Assembly: GCA_949358305.1 (NCBI GenBank)
Contig: OX442318.1
Span: 2,342,501-2,406,500, forward strand
Direction of reading: 5' to 3'
Origin: Strigamia acuminata
Taxonomy: Eukaryota; Arthropoda; Chilopoda; Geophilomorpha; Linotaeniidae
DNA: 64,000 nucleotides
Shown: one piece after another, positions 35,021 to 46,300 of the stretch
Layout of the letters: each line of letters begins with the position of its first letter
Numbering within the stretch: position 1 is the first letter of the stretch
Position numbers and translations under genes: made by a program
The notes under the pieces: model-generated
The model's input: only the letters and a program-made list of their open reading frames with translations
What the model was told of the DNA's origin: nothing
The model's database searches: none

Positions 35021-36192
35021 TGTTCGGACGGACGCCACGTAGTCAGGGGAGGGCCACGAGGCGCTGGACGCTACACACACGATGATTCAATCCACGAAAT
35101 ACAACAGAGACACAAGTTTAGGTTTTGGTTATTGCTTTATTGTTGTCTAGGGGTATGATATGGTGTCTCAAGGTGTATTACCAATATTGGCTGCCATTTT
35201 TTTTTACGTTAGATCAAGACAACTCCCGGTCAATAAAAATACATGAAATTTCAGAAAGAAAATCCCGTTGGTTTTCGAGAAAATAAATAAAAACACTTTT
35301 GGAGGTCAAGATTGACGAGAACCAGAATTTTACATTCAAAATTTGAAATTTTAATTTTTTTTTAAATTACTCTTGCAAATAAACTGAGCACTTCTTGTCT
35401 GTTGTGGACTACATCATTGATCCAATTAGCACGACCGCTGCACCCATATTTGACTCGGTCACGAACACAGCGTGACAAAATAAAGAGTAAATATTTCTTT
35501 TTTTCACCCTCTAGATTACATTTTGTTTCAAATCAATACTCCCCATTATGCTACATGTGTAGCAATTTTATCAACAAAAACCAAAATGGCACCACAAAAG
35601 AGCCAAGATAAAAGATGGGGGAGAAAAGGGGTAGCGAAGAGAGAAATTGTTTGAAATTTTTTTTTTTTTACTAATTACCCCAGTGCCTTTTAAGATTGAT
35701 GAAACTTCATTCTTCTTCACAATAATTACTGGAGGCTAAATGGAAACTTCAGTTTCCTCTGATGAGTTTGTTCAAGTATCAAAAAAGAAAAATTTTGTTG
35801 GGAAAAAGTATTTTCCAAGATTGATAGTGCTTTAGAGACCCCCTCCCCCTAAGCAAACCTTTTAAAAATGAATGAAGAACAGGAATCTTCACAAACACAG
35901 AAAATCACCAGCAAGGTGAGATAAAAACAGGAAGTAGTAGGTGATTTAACAAAACTGAGTGACACATTCAAGCAGTAAATTCAATGTGATATTGAGTCAT
36001 ACCCTTGACTCATTTTTGATTGCTCTGACAAAAAGACAACATCATAAAGGGAGTTAATTGAATGAGTGAAAGAAAGAAAACAAGCGGAGAATGAATGGGA
36101 AGGAAAAAATGATAATCGTTTTTACTAATTACTTCTCAAAATTAAATTATTGCTATGGAAGCCAATTTAACAGAAAAACTGGACATTTATTA

Positions 36193-36790
36193 TTGGTGAT
36201 TACTGCCAAATAACATGCCATTACGACCATTTATTATCTCTGCCATTAACCCTTCAAATTGTCATGGTAAAATAATGATTAATTACATTTTGGACGCAGA
36301 TGCCGTCAGCCATAGCGAAGAACTCGAAGAACTAGATGTTCTAACAATGTCAACATACCCCACAGGGGTACATGAGACTGCCGCGAGGCTGGGATTTAAA
36401 AGATGGTGGTCTTTGACGTCGAAGAATAACAATACGAGGATCTTCCAAGACCCCGTTATTTGAATGAGTACACTTTAAATCATTTAACGAGGATCCATTA
36501 ACCGTAAACTCCGGTGCCAGCAGTCGCGGTGATTCCGGTTATACGACTAATTGCACGGTAGTTGTGAACCATTTGACGTTCAAGGTGAATTAAGCGAAAG
36601 CATATTCTCCGGCATCAACAAGACAAGATTGAAGGCACTTTACATACATCAGGCTGATGGTAATAATGGTGGCATTCCATTTGGAGGAAAGTGTTCAATT
36701 TGTCTAAAAGTAATCGATAAGAAAAGAAAGTACGGTAACAAAGATCTCAAAGTCAGATCGATTCTTCGTTCATCCACAGACCCATAAAAC
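36193..36790 (+). pseudogene. Diverged, compact 18S rRNA-like sequence
   Basis: The core 36420-36530 is clearly 18S-derived: AATAACAATAC (36425-36435), a 26-nt variable hairpin region of the same length as in 18S, GAATGAGTACACTTTAAATC (36462-36481), TTTAACGAGGATCCATT, then after the usual 13 nt GGTGCCAGCAGTCGCGGT (530 loop, 36513-36530). Outside the core the resemblance is weaker but in the right order: TTGGTGATTACTGCCAAATA at 36193 (18S 5' end), CTGCC...CAAATTGTCATGGT (36231-36260), AGGTGAA...GCGAAAGCAT (36583-36603), TTTACATACATCAGG...GGTAATAATGG (about 36640-36670, like the decoding region) and AGTACGGTAACAAAG (about 36729-36745, like the 18S 3' end), followed by a small hairpin. The span is about 600 nt against about 1,800 for 18S. 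Simplest reading: decayed rDNA copy with internal deletions. Two short open frames inside it are not genes. Confidence 0.6.
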
Positions 36791-37074
36791 CATTCAAAGA
36801 AACAGATGTCTTCCTCGTGTCTTCTCAATGCACTCACTAAACCATCCTTTACCATTCGATCCGTAGCAATAAGGATAATTGTTGAAAAGGACTGAGCGTA
36901 AGCAAAGGCCCAAAACCTAGAAATTCTATCGTATTACCCGGCTTTTAAATGGCACGGCCGCTATAAGTGAAATTACCAACTTTTGTACTTGTATAACGTC
37001 AACAAATAAATGATGTTATTTATGGCTTGTCAAATTAATCCTGTACTTTATATATATATATATTTATATATATA

Positions 37075-37242
37075 TACTGCCTCATTTAAACGCCCGGGTT
37101 CATTCAAACGCCGGGCCCGAATAAACGCCGGGGGTTCGGCGGCGTTTATTGCACCGCGCGCCGCCTTAACCGATTTTACCGGTAGGGGGTCGACCCAAAA
37201 AAAAATTAAACGCCCGGGCGTTTAAATGAGACAGTACGGTAT
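37075..37242. mobile_element. CGCCCGGG-type foldback MITE
   Basis: The left end TACTGCCTCATTTAAACGCC and the right end, which inverted reads TACCGTACTGTCTCATTTAA then ACGCCCGGGCG, form imperfect terminal inverted repeats. The interior is G+C-rich with repeated AAACGCCGGG blocks. A longer relative is at 49014-49636. No coding capacity. Confidence 0.7.
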
Positions 37243-40200
37243 ACATATTTATATATTTGGTATTCATACAATTAGTATTTTACGTCATATCTTCGTAAAA
37301 TTTGCAAATTTCAGTAATAAATGTCGCTCAAAAACCGGTAAAAACGAGGTTTGCCGGCAGTCTCATCAAACCCGCGCTGTAGCAACATGCCGCTTAAAGA
37401 AGGGTAATACAGATGTTGTTTATGGCAAATTGATTTTAGCTTAAGAAAATATTGATTTTTTTTTAGGAACAAAGCTCTTCAATTTTTTCACATTCAAAGT
37501 TGAATGTTTTTGTAGTTAGTCTCCCAGTATTTTAAAAACTGCAAAAAAAAAATCAATTGGCTGCAGCAGGTCTGGAATTGGAAGGAATCCAGTGTTTGAC
37601 TTTCATTTACTAGAAACCAAAAATTGGAACACTTGAAAGCACTTCATCCTCATTTTCAAGTTTGGGAGCTACTTCACTCCAAACTTAAAGGAAGCTCTTT
37701 AAAAATAAATAAAATAGCAAAGAAAGAGAGAGAAAAAAAAAATCTAAGCACTCCGAAAGGCTGATCACAGAGCAAGAAAAGAATTGGGTAATCCACTTGA
37801 TGCAGCTGCCTATGAGCAAAAGGACTTCTTATTTCTTTAAATTGGAGACTATAAAAAATGATAGCTATCAAATATTTCTGGCACAAATCCAGCTACTGAA
37901 TTTCACTCTTCCTCACTAGCCCAAAATGGGAGATCAAAAAAGCCCATTTTGTTTCACTATCATCAAAACACAACATCTATAAATTATAATTCTTTGTTGA
38001 AAAAGCAAAAAAAAAGTTTAATTATGTGAAAAAAATAAATAATTCTCTAAATGGAATAATGACAGGTATAATTAACTTTTTTCATGCATTTTGATTGCAG
38101 TCCACATCCAAACCAAATGGGAAATTCCCATTATTTTTATTTAAAAAATAAAAAAAAACAGATTTTACTTTTTGCAAATTGCCTTTGAAAAACAGAAAAA
38201 TAAATGGAATCGAGGAATAATTTAATAAAGTAATTAATTTCCAAATTCCAAAATCCTGTGCTCCGCGGAGCCCTAGGGTTCCAAGCAGCGGCGGTTTAGG
38301 AGGTTTAGGTAAGCTAGATTCGTGCCTAGGACCCTGTGGTGTTACCAATACAATGTAATTTCCTAATGTGCTCAAACCTGCACAATTCCTTGTGATGCAA
38401 ATACACTACAGACCCCAAAACCTTTTCGAAGTGGTTAAATTCATGTCCGACATGAAAGTATTATTTTCATAACGCGCTGTGATTGGTTGATGATGCATTG
38501 AGCGTAGCCACTGCCTAATCTTTTAAACATCTTTTAAACAAAAACACTAATCACATTGTATCACTGACATTAGCGTGGATGGTCAAACCGGAAGTCACTT
38601 CACGGCCCCACATCCGGGAATTACATAAGGCGCGTGGTGGTGAAACCCTTAAACAGGATTTGCCACAAAACACAAGATTGGATTGAGGTGATAACAAAAC
38701 ATACAGCAAACATCTCCAGGGGTTCAGCGAAGTATCCATATTGGTGAATGATATACCCCACTCCCCGACATATTTATAAATAATACATTTCATAATACAT
38801 TTTCCAAAATGAATTATCATTTGCAAACTAATAACATGCAAAAAATGTATTACAAAATGCATTCCTGCAAAACCAATGCATTTCAAAATATAATATAATA
38901 TTTCAACGTATTTTCAACCTGCAGTCAAAAAATTTTCAAACCTAAAAAAAATCTGTAAAATGACAACAAGTGTAAAACAAAGTACAAAAAAAACCCAATA
39001 ACTTCAGCAGGAACCAGAAGCTGACCGGAAGGTTAAACGGTCCAAAAATCTTCTCCGCTCGAAGAATCCGCGGAATGCCACCGACGAAGAAACTGTCCAA
39101 ACACCCACAACTAAGCAGTGAAATTTCTCCCCTTTTCCCCCAACATTTACATTTGGATGAGAATTGACTGCAAACCTACTTTGGCTAATTGCCATATTGA
39201 TTAGTTGCCTGGCAACCTGGTTTCCCTTACAAATCCTATTATTCAGTCACATCTATGGATCAAAACATCTAATCTAGTCAATACAATGTCCAGTTCATTT
39301 GATTGCACAATAATAAAGTCTCTTGAATGTCATATCAAGTAAAAGCATATTAATCTATAATATTTACCTCATTCATTCCTCCCCTTCATGTTGTATTGAA
39401 CCAATTGCATTTAATGCTTCATCTTGATTGATTTCAACATCCACTCACAAATGGACATCATTTTTATCGACAAAACCATTCCATGTCTTAATACCAAATG
39501 ATTACTAAACAATAGTAATTATTTCAATGTTTTTGAATAATTAAAATGGCATTAAAAATTGACAAGAAAAAGTTGGAATAAATTTCAATAATAAAAGATT
39601 TAAGATCTTTTGAGTTTCTATTCCCCTCCATTTAATGGGACAATTGAAAGTGGAAAAAAGTGTAAAAAAAGAGAAAAAGGGGAGCAAGGATTTAAAATTA
39701 TTGAAATTCTTGCTTCTTTTATCTCCTTAATTTCTTATCACCAGCAAAATTATAGGCCTGTTTACATAAACCTTCCACTCCAACTGCATTTTGCAGGAAA
39801 CAGAGCAAAATTTGCTGCAAATCTCAAGAGAGCCAAACTATCTTCAGCAACAAACTTCATTACGACTTAACACATATTCATAACTGCTGAAACTTATAAG
39901 TAAATGTACTCCAGCAGCAGCACTAACATTTCTGTTTATGATCAAATTATACAATGCCACATTTGCATTATCTCCACTCATAAATATTTCTTGCCTCATT
40001 AAAAAACATTTCTGGAAAATTCGTGGGAAAAAAAATATCTAACGTTAAGTGAAAAAAGAAAAATATTTAATTTCAATTTAATTGCAGTTGTAAAAGACAT
40101 CTTTATTTCTTAGTGTTAGTGGCTCAGGTGGGTTCTTTTAATTATGGTCACAGAAAAGCAGAATGGAAACTTTAGTTAATTTTTAAAGATTTTGTAAAAT

Positions 40201-40261
40201 TGTAGTGACTATGTGATGTTTTAATTATCTCAAAATTTCTCAATTTTACTTAGGCTGCATA
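37243..40261. other. No convincing gene
   Basis: This contains a segment at 38340-38430 related to 49650-49745 (TTCCTTGTG, AAACCTGCA blocks) and otherwise AT-rich DNA. Open frames at 38551-38886 and 39004-39195 (minus) lack domains and splice support. Confidence 0.45.
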
Positions 40262-40343
40262 TTTTACCGATTAAACAAATGTAACAAACGAAAAACCGAA
40301 ATTGTAATTGCCGACAAAAATGGCAGTATCGATAAAATACTAT
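40262..40343. mobile_element. TACCGTATTTT-type MITE fragment
   Basis: A short remnant from TACCGATTAAACAAATGTAA through the conserved CGAAAAACCGAAATTGTAAT segment to GATAAAATACTA. It abuts the next element directly. Confidence 0.6.
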
Positions 40344-40769
40344 GTGCATTCCAAAACACAGTGTCAGACGTTTTAGGCGTTTCCGTTCCGTGTCGTTTTA
40401 TGGTCGTTTTAGGCCTGTTTAGGAACGTCAAAACAAAAAAAAATTTTACCCTTGTTTTAGCAATTTTGTTTTATGAAATATTTATAAAATATTTAAAAAT
40501 CTTTATGAAATGTTCAAATACTGACTAATTTTATTTATTTGTGGACGGAAAATGGCTAGGTTAAAACAGCCGACGAATTCACATCAACATTCGCGCCAAA
40601 ATCCAACCACTATCGATGGCAGCCCTAACACCCAAATCGTGTCTGCTAAAACGTGTTTTTATACACGTTTTTGTTTCAGCCGTGTTAGCGCCACAGACAC
40701 GGAATTTTTCCGGATGTGACGTCGTAATCGATAACGCGACATGGCTGAAACGGGAGTTTTGGAATGCAC
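40344..40769. mobile_element. MITE with GTGCATTCCAAAAC ends
   Basis: Perfect 14-bp terminal inverted repeats, GTGCATTCCAAAAC and its inverse, bound 426 bp with several CGTTTTAGG repeats and no open frame. No unambiguous target duplication was seen, so the superfamily is not assigned. Confidence 0.7.
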
Positions 40770-40801
40770 CTACTGTACTTGTGTTTTAATAATTTTAGTT
40801 T

Positions 40802-40886
40802 AAGTGTATTTTAAGTTTTAACATGAGTTTAAACCGGAAATGATGTCATTTTTGTTTTGAAATTGAAGTAAAACACAAAATATTTT
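40802..40886 (-). repeat. Dispersed repeat, inverted copy of 18761
   Basis: Reverse complement of 18761-18845, including GAAATGATGTCATTTTTGTT and GAAGTAAAACACAAAATA. Its continuation to about 40900 matches 18527-18540. Confidence 0.6.
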
Positions 40887-41971
40887 AGTTTTTGAATGCT
40901 GCTAGTTCTTCAATTACTCAGATTTGTCAAAAAACATTTGTTCAATTAGCTTAATTATTCCAATAATAAAAAAATCACAATAATTTCAATGATTACATTA
41001 AAATTACTTTGCAAAAATCCTTCCCAAAAACTGCAATTGTTCAAAATATCTTATAATTAAATAACTGCAATACTTCATCAACCAGAACAATTCAAAACCC
41101 TCATTTATTTAATCTACGCAATTACTTAATTACAGCATCTACTTCAAATCTTCTGTTAATTGAAGCTAAACCACTCAATTCTCCAAACCTCTTCACGCCG
41201 ACAATTATGATCCCCGAAAACCCGCCGACATATTTCCACCACATTACCTCAATCCAACTCAATTCTTCGCTTTCACCCTCCACCTAAACCAAATCCAGTG
41301 CAGCCTATACAGTACTTCAATCTTGCCAAATATCAGCTACATCTGACAGTTCCATTCGGCTTGACTTCCATCTAAGATATTTCTCTTATCCAACCATCTA
41401 CCGCTTTCCCTCAATGTTTTTTTCTTGCCTGGTTGGTCCACAGCTATGTGGCAAATCGGATTTCAGGGGATTCCGAAGACGACCTTTTTCCAACATCTTC
41501 TTTCCATTGTGCTCCGCAGAGGATTTTAAGCATCACCAACACCCAACCCCAAAAAAACCAACACAAATCTCAGCCATTTTGACCATATAATCTCATCCAA
41601 AAAAGAAAAAAAAAATCACCTGCCAATCTCCAAAGCCATTTTTCCAGCCCAAAAAGTTTTTGTCGACCAATAGCGAAGCCTATTAAGCAAGCGGAATGTG
41701 CCTCGGTGCCATCAGTCTGAGCCCCGGTTGCATGTCCCCCACGCCAAACAGCATCAAATCCCAGATCCATCAGTCATCGCTCAAAGAGCACTTCCTGTCG
41801 CGGACCCCACCCAAGGGTTCGCAGTGTGATAACGATGCACTCTCTCTTTATGCCATAAAACAGAGCTCAAGCCAAACACCGCGCGGGTCTTGCAGGCAAG
41901 CCGACTGACAAGCAGCAAAGTACACAAGCCATAAACGAACATGCAGCCTCATTTTTTACCTTCTTCTACAG

Positions 41972-42112
41972 ATGGAAAAAGAAGACAAGAGCATCATCTG
42001 CAATGTGTCTGAGTGCTATGTCAGCAACGTTATGTCCTCTCCGTCTAAATCGTCCTCGTATGTCATGTCGAAGCGCGATGGCGCTATTGACTCACCGCCG
42101 CTTTGCCGTTAA
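41972..42112 (+). CDS. Candidate short coding exon, unknown
   Basis: A good acceptor (TTTTTTACCTTCTTCTACAG) ends at 41971, directly before an ATG. The frame runs 46 codons to TAA and reads MEKEDKSIICNVSECYVSNV, then a serine/lysine-rich tail ending DSPPLCR. It could be a start codon after a 5'-UTR intron, or an internal methionine. The neighbouring open block at 41696-41908 (SPTPNSIKSQIHQSSLKEHF within it) is similarly serine/proline-rich and might be an upstream exon, but no normal donor links them. No domain recognised. The minus strand here also has an ATG before GTGAGT, so strand is not certain. Confidence 0.25.
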   Translation: MEKEDKSIICNVSECYVSNVMSSPSKSSSYVMSKRDGAIDSPPLCR

Positions 42113-42346
42113 ACCGTGCTTTGCATTCGTTAGACTTCATTAACCTTTCAAGTCTTGTCCCTGAAAATTCTTACAACTTAATTACAGTCAGGGAGCACTT
42201 AAAATAAAGTAAATAAAAGCAGCTATCACTGGTTATCGTGCTTTTGGATGTCATAGTCGGCGACAAAATTTACTCGTTATACTTCGCTATGCATGCCTTG
42301 CAACCGGGTTAGCTTGCGTGTGGCTTTAAACATTTGATTAATGACA

Positions 42347-42789
42347 TTAACCCTTCCAACCCAAAAGAATTGGCCACCTTTCACTCCCTATAAGATGGGT
42401 ATTTTTTGACCCAGATTCTGCGCATGCGCAAAATCCGGGTTTTAGGGCATTCCGAACATCTAGCCAATAGGGTTAGATTGTCTATTCATGTAGTGAACGT
42501 CATATGGACGTGGTGGACATGATTGACATTAGCGGAGCCTGCTGATGATCATAATTTTTTACCTTTGGACTCCTAAGATGGGTCTTTTTTGACCCAGTTA
42601 AACTTTGATTTCAAATTATAGAAAAACTTGAAAAATTAAAAAAATTTCAACTGTGGTATAGTGTCTGGTGATGTTTCAAAGGAATAGTCACCAAAAATCA
42701 GATAAAAAAAAATTATTTCTTATAAAAATAATAATTTTTTTTAAAACGGGGTCACAAATAATGACCCATCACAGGGTTGGAAGGGTTAA
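42347..42789. mobile_element. piggyBac-like MITE with TTAA duplication
   Basis: The element lies between TTAA copies (42347-42350 and 42786-42789) and has inverted ends CCCTTCCAACCC / GGGTTGGAAGGG. Ends beginning CCY with a TTAA target are characteristic of piggyBac. The interior has repeats of AAGATGGGT...TTTTTTGACCCAG. It has no transposase and is non-autonomous. Confidence 0.82.
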
Positions 42790-42839
42790 TCTAACAAAAA
42801 CAAAAGATAGTTTTTCTTTTGATCCTGCAATCATCGTCA

Positions 42840-42915
42840 GTGGTACTATACGCCAAACCGATACAACGTAGTCCTAACTCCCATTGGTTGAGCCGTCTCA
42901 CTGGTGTAGTGGCAC
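42840..42915. repeat. Relative of the 21197 MITE arm
   Basis: Contains AAACCGATACAACG, CTCCCATTGGTTGAGCCG and CACTGGTGTAGT, matching 28587-28664 in reverse complement and the left arm of 21197-21636 directly. Confidence 0.6.
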
Positions 42916-43813
42916 AAAAAAGTAGCCCACAACACAAGAATTGTAATCTAACTAGGCATTTCATAAAATTAATTATTAAGTCAATTAAATCAATTAATGA
43001 TACAATTAAAACAGAAAAAGTACCTGTTTTCACTATCAGAGGGCCTACTAAGTGTGAAATTTGTAAGTGAAGAAAAGAAGTGTCACACCGGATGCAAGTT
43101 AAGCGAAGTGTCATACTTGATTTTTTTTCTCTTCCAATCCACTAATTTTCTAGAAAATAATTATTCCACCAGTGTTTTGTGGATTTCCCTTTATTGCTTT
43201 CAGATTCTCGGAAGCAGGAAATGTTGTTAATTATGTCGTTACGGAAGAACGACTTTTTTTCGAAAAGCCATTAATGACATTGTAGTCCTTTTCCCCGCTT
43301 AAATCTTGATACCAACGCAACCATTTCATATTTTTTGCCAGATCAATACCAACTTACTCAACCTAAGCCAAGAATCAATTTAAAGGAAAATGGACAGCAT
43401 CCCTGCCGACGAAAAACCTCAACTCAATAACAGAGCACAGCGGAAATCGCCGTATACATAACTCTGAAATTTGATCACGGCGTTGTCAATCTGGTTCCCC
43501 AACAGATTACAAAAGCACAGACACCTAACTCTTGCAGGCTTTGTGGTGTGACACCTCAGACGTCCACAAATCATTCAAAACAAAAGACGTTCCAAATCTA
43601 CCGTACAAAATTCAATTTGCAAATTTGGCCACAGAATGACGTCATTTTCTTGCATTTTGAAGCTAGCACCAAACAATCTTGTTTCGACAGCGCATGCAAA
43701 AAACTTGGCTAGTAAAATTGGACTGGAGATCAGGTCTCGGGCTAGACCATAAGTAGAGGTCAAGCCCTCTACCTGGTATTTTTTCTTTAAAGTACTAGTA
43801 AATATTTAAATAA

Positions 43814-43850
43814 TTGGACAAGCCTATAGTTAACAACATTTATTGCCTAA
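43814..43850 (+). repeat. Dispersed repeat, identical copy at 59191
   Basis: A 36-bp block (ATTGGACAAGCCTATAGTTA then ACAACATTTATTGCCT) is identical at 59191-59226, and the preceding bases (ACTAGT...TTAA) are similar, so a larger diverged element is likely. Confidence 0.75.
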
Positions 43851-45204
43851 GCTGTAATATAATCTAATCGTTGAGTGAAGTTTTAGGCTAGAAAAGAGTA
43901 TGGGAACGAACAGAGAAGCCAACGTTCGAGAAGCCCTATTCTATTGAGATTGGATGACGCTCGTCCAGATGTCCAGTTTGACCCATATTCTTGTTTTTAC
44001 TTGTGTAAACCCCAAAAAATGTTACAATAAATGCTTGTGTCACCTTGTTAACCACGTTTGTGTCAGTTCCTGAAAGATTCATTTAGAAATTCACAGTTAG
44101 TTCAGATTTAATCAATTTTTTATAATTTTTCACTTCAAAGTAGTTTTGATAATTCAAAATATCGTCTCGTGATTATGAACAACAATTCGCAGCATTGTAA
44201 ACTAAGCTTTAATCGTCCAAGATTATAGCAAACAAACAATATTTTTCCCCGTCATCTAAATGAGGAAAAAATGAAGTGTTTTTAAAAAGTATATAAAGTG
44301 GAAAATTTATCCCTCTTACCAGGTCCCAATGGAAAAGAATTACGCCAATGGCTGAAGGGGCCGGCAAAGGGCAAATACGACTACGTGGAATGAATAAAAA
44401 GCCAAACTCAAAGCTATTCAGCCAATCTGCTTGCATTGGCTACAAGATAGGAAGAGAGACTAAACTAAAAGGAAAAAAAAAGAAAGAAAAAAAAAAGCAA
44501 TTTATCAATGTGGCACCATGGGAGATAGAATCAATAAGCAGAACAAGTTGGAATTGGAAGCTACCATTCAATGCCAAATGAAGGAAAAAAAGATAAATGG
44601 ATACACACACACAGTTGAGTGAGATAAATAAAAACATTTCATACCTGAGGTAATAATCAGAAGAAATCATCATCCCTCCTCTCCGATAACTCTTGCTGCC
44701 GGTGTCCCTTCACCAATTCAGCACACACAGCCTTCGGATGGCTACATGAAATTGTATATCATTTCTGATTGCTAGAGGTTGTCTCCCCAGAATTCTAGTT
44801 AGCCTATCATTTCACCAGTGCAGCAGTAAAATTCCCTTGTGGTTCCTTCTACCGCTTTCTTAATGTTACCGCCGGATACATCGAAAAGCCGTTTTTCCCC
44901 ATTTTTTGGCACAAATGTTATGAAATTTGTGTTTTTCTTCGCTTGGCACGTCTCGCACAAACCGCAAGACTCCGCTTAAGACAAACTCAGCACTTGTGGC
45001 AGGACTATCTCCTAGGTCCATCGAAGCCAAGCGAGGATGTCTCGACATCTGCTTTCATTCTGGCCGTCCATTTGCATTGCAATATTTGCTGATTTTCAAG
45101 ATAATCCCACCAGAAAGTGCTGAGTTTGACGAAACGAAGTTCAGTCGATGGTCGCGAGATCCGACAATAGGTCCATTCGATCCTCGAAAGACGAATAGAC
45201 CGTT

Positions 45205-45245
45205 GGAAAATCATGATGTAATGCAGTTTGGCTCCGCCCACAATA
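45205..45245 (+). repeat. Dispersed short repeat, copy 3 of 3
   Basis: Matches 23979-24018 almost throughout (GGAAAATCATGATGTAATGC, then GCTCCGCCCACAATA). Confidence 0.65.
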
Positions 45246-45325
45246 CCTCTGAGGATTAAGATTAAGTGAAATTGAAATTGAAATCACTTCTTTGACTTAA
45301 TAGAATAGTGACTTATCTCTTCCGC

Positions 45326-45349
45326 AACCTAACCTAACCTAACCTAACC
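45326..45349 (-). repeat. Second short (TTAGG)n tract
   Basis: Four to five AACCT units (TTAGG on the minus strand). It follows the dispersed repeat at 45252-45297 by about 30 bp. Not a chromosome end. Confidence 0.8.
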
Positions 45350-45839
45350 CTGTATAAACCGTGCTCAATACCCTGCACAGATTCATGTATGAACAGACAG
45401 TGCTAAGCGTTTAATTCATGTCTCCTGCATTGTGTTTGAACACAAGATGTAATCTCAACATCATGTTGTGATAATATCGAGTCGGATTAAAGCTTCGGGG
45501 AGGCCCTGAGTACTTATGACAGGAGCGGATTTATAGGTTCTCACTGTTGAGAAGGAAAGGGGTCCCATGCAATTGCAGGGGGTCTTTTATTCTAAACAAT
45601 AATTTTGATCAAGAAAGATTTTTAAAGAATAATTTTTTCAGAGATTTTTTTTAAAATTAATGTCCTTAGAAATGGGTTTCAAGAAGAACCGCTCAAACCA
45701 GAAATCCAACTCCGCCATTTATATTGAAAAATGATATTGTCACAACATTTTGAAGAAATAAAAAATTCATTTTTAGGCAAACATTTCATTCACATCGGAA
45801 ATAAAATTATTTTGAGCTGAAAAATTCAATATACATTTT

Positions 45840-46300
45840 CCGGTAAAGTAATGCATTTTCTTGTTAAAAAATGCATTCAGACAAAAAAATTGGTTTTATG
45901 GACATAAACAAGCATTTTTGTTTTCAATAACATGAATTTTTTTTTCAAAAACATGCATTTTTTTTCAAAACATGCATTTTTTTAAGAAAAAAAAAAAACA
46001 TGCATGTTTTGGAACATGCATTTTTGTCAAAAACTGCTTGTTTTTGACTAAAATTTCATGTTTATGACTAAAAATTCATGTTTTTGACAAAAACATGCAT
46101 TTTTTTTATCAAAAACATGCATTTTTTTTATCAAAAACAGGCATTTTTTTATCAAAATCATGCATTTTCTTGTCAAAAACCTGCATTTTTTGACAAAAAA
46201 TACAATTACAGTAAAAAATATGCATTTTTTTTATTTAAACTTGCATTTTTTTTACATAAACTCGCATTTTTTTTACCTAAGCTTGCATTTTTTGACACAA
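45840..46300. repeat. About 22-bp degenerate minisatellite
   Basis: Repeats of AAAAACATGCATTTTTTTTA with variable T-runs and frequent GCATTTTT cores, more ordered to the right (46080-46300). Apparent open frame at 46078-46326 is repeat translation. Confidence 0.82.

Larger units (their letters stand above)
33906..36192. other. AT-rich DNA with one exon candidate
   Basis: It contains the candidate exon at 34301-34393 and the second copy of a dispersed repeat (34912-35020). Nothing else was recognised; purine-rich low-complexity sequence occurs around 35620-36110. Confidence 0.45.
40770..42346. other. G+C-richer region with possible exon
   Basis: The 41400-42115 interval is richer in G+C than average and includes a possible plus-strand coding block at 41696-41908 and the candidate exon at 41972-42112. 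A dispersed repeat (40802-40886) lies at its left. Confidence 0.4.
42790..45839. other. No convincing gene
   Basis: It contains a 21197-type repeat (42840-42915), dispersed repeats (43814-43850; 45205-45245; 45252-45297) and a (TTAGG)n tract (45326-45349). A possible minus-strand exon end before GTATGA at about 44643 (peptide MMISSDYYLR) is noted but lacks a good acceptor. Confidence 0.45.

Noticed and set aside
36215-36787. Two plus-strand open frames of about 80 residues
   Set aside because: They overlap the 18S-like sequence; no protein family and the frames differ.
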